Assembly: GCF_004777465.1 (NCBI RefSeq)
Contig: NZ_CP038462.1
Span: 62,001 to 126,000, forward strand
Length of the DNA: 64,000 bases
From: Nocardioides daphniae
Lineage (GTDB): Bacteria > Actinomycetota > Actinomycetes > Propionibacteriales > Nocardioidaceae
Direction of reading: 5' to 3'
The notes below the pieces were generated by a model that saw nothing but the letters and a program-made list of their open reading frames with translations, was not told the DNA's origin and ran no database searches. A program made the translations under genes and the position numbers. This document shows positions 8,735-17,464 of the stretch, in pieces; the first letter of the stretch is position 1, and each line of letters starts with the position of its first letter.

Positions 8735-8868
8735 CGAGCAGGACCGCCGTCGAGCGACTTGGGGGCGAACACGGCAGCACCTGTCGTCGCGCCTATACCC
8801 TCCTCATCGGCACGGCAGCGGCCAATCTTGGCCTCGTGGTGTTCGCCGCGGTCAAGCTGGACAAGTGA
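8731..8868 (+). CDS. Small membrane protein, 45 aa
   Basis: GTG at 8731 overlaps the fliL-like stop (GTGA), so it can be read by reinitiation. It has a basic N-terminal part, one hydrophobic helix (TLLIGTAAAANLGLVVFAAV) and the end KLDK. The overlap and clean helix support a real gene; function unknown. Confidence 0.45.
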   Translation: MTSRTAVERLGGEHGSTCRRAYTLLIGTAAANLGLVVFAAVKLDK

Positions 8869-8940
8869 CAACGCCCGCGTCAGCAGTCAGCCAGGTCGCA
8901 GGACACTCGCCGCCTCGTCATCGACTTGGATGAAACGAAG

Positions 8941-9204
8941 TCAGCCCTGGTCGCTGTCTTCCTTGGACCGCGCCTCGCTGTTCTCGGTCATGCGGCCTGC
9001 GCGATGCTCGACCTTCAAGGCGAGCGCGTTGCGCTGCGGGCCGAGGACGATGTACGACGCGACCCCGCTCACTAGGAACGCGATGATGAGGACCATCAGG
9101 ACGTTGGCCGAATCGTTGATGAGGGACCACGTCGCGAACACAACGCCGAACGTGACGGCGAACAGGCCGCCACGCAGGGCGGTGTAGATCCAGAACTCCT
9201 TCAC
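8941..9204 (-). CDS. DUF4229 small membrane protein
   Basis: 87 aa. Two membrane helices (LRGGLFAVTFGVVFATW and VLMVLIIAFLVSGVASYIVL), then LGPQRNALALKVEHRAGR and an acidic tail, matching the DUF4229 family. Function unknown. An operator dyad lies 39-57 bp upstream of its start. Confidence 0.75.
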   Translation of the reverse strand: MKEFWIYTALRGGLFAVTFGVVFATWSLINDSANVLMVLIIAFLVSGVASYIVLGPQRNALALKVEHRAGRMTENSEARSKEDSDQG

Positions 9205-9242
9205 CCCGCAAGGGTAGGCCAGCCGGCTCGTTTGAACCGCAT

Positions 9243-9261
9243 CTACTAAGCTGAGTAGTAA
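9243..9261. promoter_or_regulatory. Operator dyad B (CTACTA-N7-TAGTAA)
   Basis: Dyad with spacer AGCTGAG and one mismatch at the outer base, upstream of the DUF4229 gene on the minus strand. Same architecture as the other four dyads. Confidence 0.6.
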
Positions 9262-9803
9262 CGGCGCGGATCATCCGTTGCGCACCCGGTCAGACCGGCA
9301 AGCGCGGTGAAGCGAGGGAGTGACGAGGAGCTGCTGCTGTCGTGTCGGCGATCCTCAGATCACAGTCGGGAATCTTCTGACCGCCCCGGTGCCAGATAGT
9401 TGGAGATCGTCACGGACCAGGTCCATGCGCGCAGCCGCGGCGTCGAGGTTGGACTGGCTGGCCTCTGGTCGCTCGATGAGAGTCTGCAACCGGGCGGTGT
9501 CTACGGTATCCGGACGCAGCCCCCTGAGCTTCCCACGGCCCGGGAACCAGCACGAAGAGGCCTGCAGCACTGATCGCTGCGGCCGATGTCTACTCATCCA
9601 GTGCCTGCAAGGATGCGGCGCCCGCTTGGAATGGTTGTCTGCCTCCCGACGACAACTGCTGCGGCGGCGACAGGCATGTCGAGATGCGGTGAAGATCGAC
9701 GAACCTCCCGCGGCGAACGTTGACGAAACAGTGCCGCGCGTGACCGTTGATCAAAGTTGCGCGTCGCAAGCCTGCGACCCGCCCGAGGTACCGATGCGTC
9801 AAA
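9262..9803. other. Gene-poor junction between the left island and the CBASS operon
   Basis: About 540 bp with no convincing gene. The only open frame of note (9355-9597, minus, 80 aa) has no ribosome site or recognisable family. No tRNA, inverted terminal repeat or obvious attachment site was found, although an element boundary would be expected here. Confidence 0.4.
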
Positions 9804-11087
9804 TCAATGAGTTGGGAGGACCTGCTCGATGGCGCCGGTAGCGGCAGAGGGGCGAATCTTCATGGTGGCGACGTAGCGCGCCCGATAGTCAGCGTCGCCT
9901 TTGGCAGGGTCGGTGTCGTCCCACTCGTAGGTGGTGACCCGGAGGGTGTTGCAGAGCCTGCCGACAAGGACCGCGATGGGGAACGGGCAGCGAAGCAGGA
10001 GGTGCGCTTCTGCGTTGTTGTTGGTCTCGGAGAGTTCGCGGATGTGGTGGGCCGCTTCGGCTGCGACGGCCCCCGCGTCATCAGGGTTGATGAGGTCGTC
10101 GGTCCCGAGCCGAAGATGGCGCCAAGCAGTGAGGGTGTCCCCCTGCTCGTCGAGGTAGCGCTCGTAGGCGGCATCGCTCCGGCGCTGGAGCAGATCGAGG
10201 TAGATGGCGACCTTGGACCTTCCGGTGGAGCTGAGCTGAGGATTCGAGCCACTGCCCGTGACTTCGAGCAAGGCGGGGTCCGACAGGTCCGCCTCGGTGC
10301 CGCTGGTCCACGAGTCTCCGCGTTGGTCGACGACTTCAAGGTTCCCGACGCGTGAGGAGGGGATCGCGGCGCCGAGGGCGAAGGCGACGGTGAGGTGGGC
10401 GCCTCCTCTGACCTGTACGCGCTTGGCCGAGGAACGGGTCACTGCGCCGGGAATGAACCGGATGACGTCGGCTAGGTCTACGAGGCCGGGGACGCTGGGT
10501 AGCCGCTCGTGGGTGTTGGGGCGGATGCGGATATCGAGTTCGCTGCCGGTGCGGTCGTAGACCTGTGGGGTGTTGCGGGTCTGGATGCTGATGTTGAACG
10601 TGTCGTCGGTCCCGTTGAGTTCTCGCTGGGCGGCGATGCGGTGGAAGACGAGCTTCCCGACGAGGTTGATGAGCCCTGCCCGGTTGGCGGGAGATTGGTC
10701 GACGCTGTTGAGGGTTCCGGGGCGCTTCAGGAGGACGCGATCTGGGGCGTCGTAGTCCAACTTCCCTGGTTCGCGCTCCACGGCGTTTGCGATGCCGAGA
10801 ACGAACTGCGGGTGGTCGGAATGAAGTTCGATGAGTCGGGGGGACTCGACGTGCTGGACCACTTCGCTTTTTGCGACTTCGGGTGTGATGACGAGGATGG
10901 CGCCGGAGAGGCCTGCGTTCATCGCTTCGTTGAGCCGCTGTTCGGTGTCGCCGGGCGGGAGGTCGTCACGGTCGCGCCAGACGGGGATCCCTGCCGCTCG
11001 GAGAAGCCATGCGAGTTCGGCGGTGATGTCGGTGCCGTCGCTTTGGCGGTAGGAGATGAACACCGGGTCTGTTGGGTTGATGCTCAT
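9804..11087 (-). CDS. TIR-SAVED CBASS effector
   Basis: 427 aa; ATG at 11087 overlaps the JAB gene stop (ATGA) and has AAGGAA upstream. Residues 7-130 form a TIR domain: PVFISYRQSDG opens it, and E49 or E54 in GDTEQRLNEAM is the likely NADase glutamate. The C-terminal half (about 215-427) is SAVED: AHLTVAFALGAAIPSS, a WTSG strand, AEAAHHIRELS and HLLLRCPFPIAVLVGRLCN. By family knowledge SAVED binds the cyclic oligonucleotide made by the CD-NTase, TIR domains assemble into filaments and destroy NAD+, stopping phage growth. It is the last gene of the operon. Confidence 0.9.
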   Translation of the reverse strand: MSINPTDPVFISYRQSDGTDITAELAWLLRAAGIPVWRDRDDLPPGDTEQRLNEAMNAGLSGAILVITPEVAKSEVVQHVESPRLIELHSDHPQFVLGIANAVEREPGKLDYDAPDRVLLKRPGTLNSVDQSPANRAGLINLVGKLVFHRIAAQRELNGTDDTFNISIQTRNTPQVYDRTGSELDIRIRPNTHERLPSVPGLVDLADVIRFIPGAVTRSSAKRVQVRGGAHLTVAFALGAAIPSSRVGNLEVVDQRGDSWTSGTEADLSDPALLEVTGSGSNPQLSSTGRSKVAIYLDLLQRRSDAAYERYLDEQGDTLTAWRHLRLGTDDLINPDDAGAVAAEAAHHIRELSETNNNAEAHLLLRCPFPIAVLVGRLCNTLRVTTYEWDDTDPAKGDADYRARYVATMKIRPSAATGAIEQVLPTH

Positions 11088-11554
11088 GTCGGTTCCTTGT
11101 CGCTGAGCGGTGGGAGGTTGCCGGTGCTCCGGATGGCACATGGGCGCGGTTTCACCGTGACGATCCGCTGTGCGTCGAGTGCGTAACTCGTTCCGGTGCG
11201 TCTGAGGACGATGGATGTTGGGTTGGGCGCAAGCGGGTGACGGATGGAGATGAACGCCAGTGAGGCAAGGTCGGTGGGGCTGGGGCCGACGTCGCTGGGG
11301 TGGCTGTGCCAGTCGCCGAGGTAGCCCAGGCGGGGATCTTCGCGTCTTGCCGCGCGGACGGCAGGCTGGGTGGTTCCGTGCGGAATCCGGTAGTGGTGAC
11401 TGCCCCGGTCGCGGCTCGGGATTTCAATTGCACCGACGACCCATGGCCGGCCGTCAGCGTGGACACCGACGAGAATTCCTCCGGTCTCGTGGGGAAATGA
11501 GTTGTTGGCCGCCCGAATCATGGCGGCCTCAGCTGATTCAGAGATCAGGAGCAC
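11084..11554 (-). CDS. cap3: Cap3: JAB/JAMM isopeptidase of CBASS
   Basis: 156 aa from a GTG at 11554, 7 nt after the cap2 stop; GGAGGAG lies about 15 nt upstream, a long spacing, so the start is not certain. JAMM metalloprotease motifs are complete: HETGGILVG (Glu23) and GDWHSHPSDVGPSPTDL (His83, His85, Ser92, Asp95). By analogy with known type II CBASS, Cap3 removes the CD-NTase from conjugates made by Cap2 and so tunes signalling. Its stop overlaps the effector start. Confidence 0.9.
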   Translation of the reverse strand: MLLISESAEAAMIRAANNSFPHETGGILVGVHADGRPWVVGAIEIPSRDRGSHHYRIPHGTTQPAVRAARREDPRLGYLGDWHSHPSDVGPSPTDLASLAFISIRHPLAPNPTSIVLRRTGTSYALDAQRIVTVKPRPCAIRSTGNLPPLSDKEPT

Positions 11555-11561
11555 GGGTCTG

Positions 11562-13097
11562 TCATGCCGCTCCTCCGCTGGGAGAGGCGGGGCTGTCGAG
11601 TGTCCCGGGGCGGTCGAACGGCGGGTCCATCGCCCGGAGCACGATGATCCGTTCGTCGGACCTCTCGCGCCGTCCGGTGAGGTAGTCGATGGCGGCGTGG
11701 GCGATGTCGGCAGCAACGGCGAGGACGCTGGTGGGCGGGGCGTTGTTGACCGGTGCTGTGCAGCCCAATTCGAGGAACCCCTGGGCGGACGCTGCGAGGT
11801 CCTCGGGTGGGAGTGCGCGGTAAGCAGGGTTAGCGGGGCGTCCCGCAATACGGGTATCGCCCTCCGCCTGCCGCTGAACTCGCGCGAGTGCGCCTTGGTG
11901 GTACAGCGCTCCGGTGATGAGCGGGGTGCCCGTCCGGCGGCAGACCTCCGCGAGCGCGGCGCTGACGTGAAAGATCCCGGTGCAGTCGATGACGAGATCG
12001 ACACCCTCGATGGTCTTCGCGAGAGCCGACGGATTGCTTGGGAGGTACTTAGCCGGGGTGACGGTTACCCATGGGGCGCGCTCCTTTGCAGCGACGAGGA
12101 CTCCGATGGCCTTGTCGTAGCCCACTGCGTACTTGTCGGCGACGTGACGTACAAGGTTTGCGGTCGTGAGAGCGTCTTCGTCGTGGAGTCTGAGGTTAGC
12201 CACTCCACTGCTGGCCAAGGTGACCGCGACATGTCCTCCGACCGATCCTGCTCCCGCGATGAGGACGGTCTTGTCGGCGAGTAGTTCGCGGTCGGGACCT
12301 GCGCGGCGTTGGCGCGCGAGATGGTCGTTCGCTGAGGCTGCCATTGCTTCGGCTCTCAGGGTTTCCCCTGCTCCTGAGAGGAGCAGGGCGACGGCGTCGT
12401 GTTCCCTGTCGTGCCTGGGCCAGCCCACCACGATGAAGTCGTATCCGCCGCTTGCGTCGGCCGCACCGACGTCGGTTCGATCCGCGAGTCCCTGAGCGAG
12501 GTCGGCGCCTTGTTTCTTGGTCAGTGCTTGCTCGACGTCCGTCAAGTTGCGTGGCGCTTGTCCGATGTCGTTACGCAAGTAGAAGACGCCCCGCAGCAGA
12601 TCGGCGACCTCGGCATCCTCCGGTGAACCCATCAACAGAGTGTTGCCGCGCTTGATCGCGACCAGCGGCGTCTTGAAGCCGTTGCTGCCCTTCTTGACGA
12701 GGTCATTGAATGGGAGCTCGGCCCGCCACCCGGAGTGCCGGTCAAAGGGGAGATAGGCGTCCAGAGCACGGTCCTCTACCCGGAAGCCATTTTGGGCTCT
12801 GGCTGCCCATTCATCGAGGCGGGACCAAAGCACTTCGATGTCAATGCCTGCGATCTGCGCTGGGTCGTCCTCCGCCCAGAGGCAGACGGTGCCGTTAGCT
12901 GCATGGTCGGTTCGGAGACCATCGACCCTGACGTGGGCGTATCGGAGCGGCCACCCTTGGTAGAAGGTGACATGCATAGTCGTCGCCTCAGTCAACGGAC
13001 GGAGGCTCTCGCGGAGCGGGCCTGTCCAGATTGCTTGCCCGCTGCCAGGCTGGGGCGAGAAGCTAACATCGAACCAGCCCACCGCAGAACCGCTCAA
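11562..13097 (-). CDS. cap2: Cap2: fused E2-E1 ubiquitin-like conjugating enzyme of CBASS
   Basis: 511 aa from a TTG at 13097; GGAG lies 17 nt upstream and an in-frame GTG 15 nt downstream is an alternative. The N-terminal E2-like part (1-130) has GTVCLW (Cys72, candidate catalytic Cys) and a helix EVLWSRLDEWAARAQNGF. A linker leads to a ThiF/E1 adenylation domain (about 265-511) with nucleotide loop AGAGSVGGHV (281-290), DED at 306-308 and ELGCTAPVNN holding the E1 cysteine (Cys446). It charges and attaches the CD-NTase C-terminus to targets, priming second-messenger synthesis. The gene lies 44 bp after the CD-NTase gene. Confidence 0.88.
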   Translation of the reverse strand: MSGSAVGWFDVSFSPQPGSGQAIWTGPLRESLRPLTEATTMHVTFYQGWPLRYAHVRVDGLRTDHAANGTVCLWAEDDPAQIAGIDIEVLWSRLDEWAARAQNGFRVEDRALDAYLPFDRHSGWRAELPFNDLVKKGSNGFKTPLVAIKRGNTLLMGSPEDAEVADLLRGVFYLRNDIGQAPRNLTDVEQALTKKQGADLAQGLADRTDVGAADASGGYDFIVVGWPRHDREHDAVALLLSGAGETLRAEAMAASANDHLARQRRAGPDRELLADKTVLIAGAGSVGGHVAVTLASSGVANLRLHDEDALTTANLVRHVADKYAVGYDKAIGVLVAAKERAPWVTVTPAKYLPSNPSALAKTIEGVDLVIDCTGIFHVSAALAEVCRRTGTPLITGALYHQGALARVQRQAEGDTRIAGRPANPAYRALPPEDLAASAQGFLELGCTAPVNNAPPTSVLAVAADIAHAAIDYLTGRRERSDERIIVLRAMDPPFDRPGTLDSPASPSGGAA

Positions 13098-13141
13098 ACG
13101 CCGCGTCGTCGTAGGTCTCCACGTTCTTGGCTCGTAGATTC

Positions 13142-14188
13142 TCAGGCGAAACCGCGGGGATCGTTGCTGCCCACTGCACCCACGGCGGTGACGGCTCCGA
13201 TCGGGAACCCGGCTGCGTCACAGCCCTCGGGTAGCGGGAGGACCTGTCCTCGGTCGTTCGTGCCGAGGATGTCGCGCCAGATCTTCGCGGCACGACACCT
13301 GTCTGCGGCGAGCGCTTCGCGGCCCTTGGCAGCGAAGTCCTCCAGTCTCCATGCCGTCTCGTTCCACTGGCTGGGCGAAAGTTCGGGCTGCATCTTCGTG
13401 CCGAAGACCGGGTCGGCGAGGCCCTTGTCTGCAGCCTTGCGGAACTCTGTGGCGACAGCGTCGAAGGTGCTGACGAGGAGTTCGGCGTACGAGCCACCGA
13501 AGATGCTTCCGGTCTTCCACGCATGGAAGCATCCGACTTCGACGGCGAGGCCACCGGGGCGGGCATCACCGAGGTGCACGTGACGGATCTGGCGCATGAG
13601 CCGAACGACGGGTCGGTAGGCGTTCGCTCCGTCGACGGTCGGGGTCTGGTCGCTGACGGCGAGTGCGTTGGTGTCAGCGGCGAACTGGACGGGGTTGGTC
13701 TGGATCCAGCGGCTCTCTTCCTTTCGCCACAGGTCGCGGTTCCGGTTTGGGATGCCCCAGTGCCCGGTGTCGCCCCACTTGACCGCAGGGACCGCGTCGA
13801 CGCTGAACTGTTGGTCGTCAGGAAGGCTCGGGGCGGCGAAGTCGATTTTGAGGCTTCGAGCCTGCTGGGTCACACGCCCTCCACGCTCGGTGGGGCCGTA
13901 CTCGTCCACCAAAACGTCACAAACCCTTTTGTAGATGATCTCCGGGTCAAAGCGGTTGGTGCGGTTCTGGAGTCTGAGGAAGATGTCGACGTCCTTGCCC
14001 GGGTACCGCGCGGTCTGCCGCGCGTAGGAACCAATGAGGATCGGATCGATCCCCCACTCCTTGAGCGTGGGGTCGGCTTCGAGCACTGCGCGAACCTCCC
14101 GCTGCGCATCCTGTGCACGCTTAGCCTTCTCGCCGTGCAGGGTCACGTTGCGGGCGGCGTCGCCGAACTGACTGCTGAGTGTTTCCAC
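13142..14188 (-). CDS. CD-NTase (cGAS/DncV-like nucleotidyltransferase) of CBASS
   Basis: 348 aa from the GTG at 14188, chosen because GAGGGAG sits 4 nt upstream and it leaves 52 residues before the GS motif, the usual length. The frame stays open to a GTG at 14458, which would add 90 residues. Active site: LIGSYARQTARYPGKDVDIF (Gly53-Ser54, Asp66, Asp68) and SLKIDFAAP (Asp116). A C-terminal helical half follows (PVVRLMRQIRHVHL, SYAELLVSTFDAVATEFR). It makes the cyclic oligonucleotide sensed by the SAVED effector. The C-terminus ends NDPRGFA; Cap2-type systems conjugate the CD-NTase through its last residue, here Ala, which fits. Confidence 0.88.
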   Translation of the reverse strand: METLSSQFGDAARNVTLHGEKAKRAQDAQREVRAVLEADPTLKEWGIDPILIGSYARQTARYPGKDVDIFLRLQNRTNRFDPEIIYKRVCDVLVDEYGPTERGGRVTQQARSLKIDFAAPSLPDDQQFSVDAVPAVKWGDTGHWGIPNRNRDLWRKEESRWIQTNPVQFAADTNALAVSDQTPTVDGANAYRPVVRLMRQIRHVHLGDARPGGLAVEVGCFHAWKTGSIFGGSYAELLVSTFDAVATEFRKAADKGLADPVFGTKMQPELSPSQWNETAWRLEDFAAKGREALAADRCRAAKIWRDILGTNDRGQVLPLPEGCDAAGFPIGAVTAVGAVGSNDPRGFA

Positions 14189-14509
14189 GCTTCTCCCTCG
14201 CAGGTCCTTCCCGAGACCGTGCTTCGAGATTAGTTGCCACCACCGACAGATTCCGGGTGGTTCAGGGATCGCGGCCAGCTGGAGATAGCGATCAGCTGCG
14301 ATCCGGACCGCGTCCGGGTCGATCCGCAAGCACGCGGACAAGATCGACAAGGGCTGCAACAGCGTCCAGTCGAGCGTGGGGAGGTTGCTCAACCAGGCAT
14401 TCGACGCATTTTCCGGCGTCGCCCTCGAGGCCACAGACATCGCTGTTGAAAACTCCACCCCGGACAGTGCCGGAGTCGTCGCCTGAACCCGAACCGCTCA
14501 CCGGTTGGC

Positions 14510-14537
14510 GGCCGCGCTGGACCCTCCCAGCGCGGCC
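14510..14537. terminator. Hairpin upstream of CBASS
   Basis: 11-bp perfect stem GGCCGCGCTGG / CCAGCGCGGCC with a 6-nt loop, not followed by a T-run. It may insulate the CBASS operon from neighbouring transcription. Confidence 0.4.
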
Positions 14538-14696
14538 GGCGGCGCCTCAATGTCTACCGATTCAGTGTTCTTGAGGCGAAAGTTCGATCGCCTCGTATTC
14601 GCTGCATCTCGACAAGGCACTCGTTCGCAAGGGGCTGACGGAAGTCTCTTCAACTTTCGGAGGGACAGGGGCGTCCCCCCGCTCTGACCTGTGCAA

Positions 14697-14728
14697 ACGC
14701 AGGATCGCCCGCACCGCTGATCCTGCGT
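14697..14728. promoter_or_regulatory. Inverted repeat before the 14824 gene
   Basis: 10-bp perfect inverted repeat ACGCAGGATC / GATCCTGCGT with a 12-nt spacer, about 95 bp before the start of the 14824 gene. It may be an operator or an attenuator-type stem. Confidence 0.4.
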
Positions 14729-14823
14729 CCCCCTCCGAATCGGGGGTTTGGGGGGACGGATGCGGGGACGCCCGCTCGCGACCTTTCTGCCGTGCACAGA
14801 CACGGACGAAAGGAGCGAGTGCG

Positions 14824-15777
14824 ATGAGTGTGGGCGACCAGCTCGGCCTCGACGACAACAGCGAACTGCTCGACCAGGCCCGCCAGAAGTGGCCCGCCTG
14901 GGTGGCCGCGGATCCACGGCTGGGGGTTGTCGAGGAGTTCGACGATCTGCGGGCTTGGCTGCCCTCGGTGGACAGCGCAGCCTCTGACGAGGTCCTCCTG
15001 GCGCTGGCCATGTTGGCGGCCCCCGATGGCGGCGACGACATCGCCGCCGCGGCCGCGCTCGCCAAGTGCCTGCTGCCCGGCGCGTGTCGGCTCGCAGGCT
15101 GGCTGAGCACGCTGCCTCCCCACGAGGTCTTCCGCGACAGCCAGCCCGTCGCGGCCGGCTCCTGGTCGGCCGTCGAGCGGATCGACGAGCTCGTGGCCTC
15201 CCAGCTGTGGATCGAGGTCCGGACGTTCAAGTGGCGCCGGCTGCGCAAGGTCGCCGCGAACATCCTGATCAACACCCGTGTCGGTGTCCTCCGCGAGGTC
15301 GGTGACTTCTTCTGCGTCTCCCGGGCCGACCGCACCTGGGCGAACACCACCCTCGTGGAGTCCTTCTCGTCCGGCGACCTGGCGGACGGCGACGCGGGAG
15401 CGTGGAGCGCCACAGCGATGCCGACCGAGCGGGTCGCCGGCGCGCTGTTCCACCGTCCCGAGATCCTCGCCGACGCCGGCCCGGAGCAGGAGGAGCAGTC
15501 GGCGACCGAGGAGCTGCTGGAGCTGCTGGCGTGGGCGTGTGAGAACCGGGTGATCAGCGCGGCCGACCGCTACCTGCTGCTGTGCCTTGTCGACGAGGCC
15601 GACCGGGTCGAGACCCGCAACCTGACCCGCGGCTGCGGCGGCCTGCTCAGCAACGAGGTGTCCAGCCGGGTCGCGCCTCGCGTCGGGGTGTCCGAGGCAA
15701 CCGTCCGTCGCCACGGCTCGCGCACCGTGCGCGCGCTTGCCGCGGCCGCCCCCAGGAAGTTCGGCCATGACGAATGA
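14824..15777 (+). CDS. Sigma region 4-like HTH protein of the mobile element
   Basis: 317 aa, ATG with GGAGCGAG upstream. No membrane segment. The C-terminal 90 residues form helices ending in a helix-turn-helix (NEVSSRVAPRVGVSEATVRRHGSRTVRALA), like sigma region 4 in shape. Middle segments RRLRKVAANILINTRVGVLREVGDFF and a conserved-looking MPTERVAGALFHRPE have no family I recognise. It is first in a run of overlapping transfer-type genes (coupling protein, hypothetical proteins), so it may regulate element genes. Confidence 0.5.
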   Translation: MSVGDQLGLDDNSELLDQARQKWPAWVAADPRLGVVEEFDDLRAWLPSVDSAASDEVLLALAMLAAPDGGDDIAAAAALAKCLLPGACRLAGWLSTLPPHEVFRDSQPVAAGSWSAVERIDELVASQLWIEVRTFKWRRLRKVAANILINTRVGVLREVGDFFCVSRADRTWANTTLVESFSSGDLADGDAGAWSATAMPTERVAGALFHRPEILADAGPEQEEQSATEELLELLAWACENRVISAADRYLLLCLVDEADRVETRNLTRGCGGLLSNEVSSRVAPRVGVSEATVRRHGSRTVRALAAAAPRKFGHDE

Positions 15778-15833
15778 GCCCAACCGTGATCGCTCCCACC
15801 GCCTCACGACACATAGGCGACTGGAGGTGGTGA

Positions 15834-16754
15834 AGCCCGTGCCGACACCCGCACGCCGAGCCTTTCTGGCACGGCCTCCTGCACGGGGCACTGAACGGCG
15901 ACGACCGCACCGCCGGCAACACCGTCACCACGGTGCAGCAGGCGGTGTCGCTGTTCTTCCAGGCCGACATCCGGCGCAGGTGCATCCCCAGCCCAGGCCA
16001 TCCCGCCACGGACCTGGCCGACGTGATCCGCCGCCGCGGCACCATCTACCTTCTCGGCCGCGAGGACCCCTACGCCTCGGCTAGCCCGCTGATGACCGCC
16101 GTGGCAGAGCACGTCTTGGACACCGGGCTGCTGCTGGCCAACAGCTCCCCGTGGGGAGGCCGGCTGTGCCCGCCCCTGGTCTCGGTGCTCGACGAGCTGC
16201 CCTCCACCGCACCGCTTCCCACGCTGCGCACCCGGATGGCCAACGAGCGGGCACTGGGGCTCTCGTTCATCTGGGCCGCCCAGACCCGTCCCCAGCTGAC
16301 CAGCATCTTCGGCGAGCACGAGGCCCGCGCGCTGCTCGGCCTCACCAACACCCTGGTGATGTTCGGCGGCTCCAAGGACGTCGCCTTCAACCAGGAGATC
16401 TCCGACCTTCTCGGCCAGGTCCGGATCGGTCGACGCACCCACCGCGGCAGCGGCGGCGGCTACGAGGGCGACGACATCGCGATCATGCGGCCCGAGGAAG
16501 TCCGCCAGCTGCCCGAGCGCCAAGCCCTGGTGATCGCCGAGAACGGCAAGCCGATCATCGCCAAGCTGCACCGCTGCGTCGAAGGCAAGGCCGGCGAACG
16601 GCTCCTGGCCGACCAGCGGGCGCTGCGCGAGCGCCTGACCAACGACCGGCGCATGGTCATCACCCCCGAGGCCCGCGCCACCGCCGCGCTCGTCGAGGCC
16701 CGCCGCCTCGGCTTCGTCGACGACGAGAACGACCACACAAGGAGTGACCTGTGA
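15834..16754 (+). pseudogene. Type IV coupling protein (TraD/VirD4-like), C-terminal remnant
   Basis: The frame is open from 15834 and carries FWHGLLHGALNGDDRTAGNT, TIYLLGREDPYASASPL, PLVSVLDELPSTAPLPTLRT, LSFIWAAQTRPQLTSIFGEHEA and LGLTNTLVMFGGSKDVAFNQEIS. These are the TraM-recognition/C-terminal motifs of VirD4-type ATPases, including a Walker B-like VLDE. The N-terminal half with membrane helices and Walker A is missing. A possible start (MTNEPNRDRSHR, ATG at 15766) overlaps the previous stop in another frame, so an internal deletion is likely. Without the N-terminal half it cannot pump DNA. Confidence 0.75.
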
Positions 16755-17464
16755 CCACCGAGCAGCAGACCCGCCGGGCGGCGCCCACACTGATGGTCTT
16801 CCCGTTCCCCGTCGCCGGCGACCACGTCCGGCTCGCCTACCGCGAGCTCCACATCGCCATCAACGGCACCGAGGAACAGAAGAAGGCGCTGGGCAACCAC
16901 GCGCTGCTGCCGCGGCCCTGGGAACCGGCAACCTGCCTGGACCCCGAGCTGCGTCACGACCTGTGGGAGTGGCTCGAGGACGTCGTGATCTGGCTCAACC
17001 GCGAGTACACCTGGGACGTCTCCGGCCTCATCCCGAGCTGCTGGCCCCTGCACCCGCACCTGGTCCACGAGATCGCCGTCCTGGCCGACCAGCGCCGACG
17101 TGCCGGCCTGGCGCTGACCAGTGACGCGCTCGAGGAGTGGCACCGCTACTGCCTGACGGCGTTCACCGACCGCATGCGCAACAGGCTGCGCGCGCACTGC
17201 GATGACGAGCACAAGAGCTGGCCAGCCAAGCCGCGCCACAACGAGCACCTGGCCGACGCCAGCCGCCAGCGACGCGAGAACACCTTCGCCCACGACATCG
17301 ACGCCCTGCCCGTCAACCGCCGGGCCCACGAACAGCCGCCCGCACCGGCAGGCCCGCCGCGGCTGGGCCTGGTCGACCTCGACACCGGCGAGATCCACGC
17401 CGACGACGACGAGCTGGGCGGCGCCGGGCCGCGCACCCGCACCGAGAAGGGACCGAGGGAATGA
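16751..17464 (+). CDS. Element-associated hypothetical protein, 237 aa
   Basis: GTG start overlapping the coupling-protein stop. Soluble, rich in Trp (DLWEWLEDVVIWLNREYTWD, SCWPLHPHLVHEIAVLADQRRRAG). A block LTSDALEEWHRYCLTAFTDRMRNRL follows, then a low-complexity tail ending with VDLDTGEIHADDDELGG. Proteins of this kind sit beside TraD-like genes in actinobacterial integrative elements; function unknown. Its stop overlaps the next start. Confidence 0.5.
   Translation: MTTEQQTRRAAPTLMVFPFPVAGDHVRLAYRELHIAINGTEEQKKALGNHALLPRPWEPATCLDPELRHDLWEWLEDVVIWLNREYTWDVSGLIPSCWPLHPHLVHEIAVLADQRRRAGLALTSDALEEWHRYCLTAFTDRMRNRLRAHCDDEHKSWPAKPRHNEHLADASRQRRENTFAHDIDALPVNRRAHEQPPAPAGPPRLGLVDLDTGEIHADDDELGGAGPRTRTEKGPRE

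Larger units (their letters stand above)
14189..14823. other. CBASS upstream region with two hairpins
   Basis: The 14189-14458 part is open in frame with the CD-NTase and would encode 90 residues containing AVRIAADRYLQLAAIPEPPG. It could be an extension or the relic of another gene. From 14459 to 14823 no gene is seen. The stretch holds two inverted repeats (listed separately) and the divergent promoters for the CBASS operon and the gene at 14824. Confidence 0.4.

Noticed and set aside
9355..9597. 80-codon minus-strand frame in the CBASS-left gap
   Set aside because: No ribosome site, no recognisable family, no operon link.
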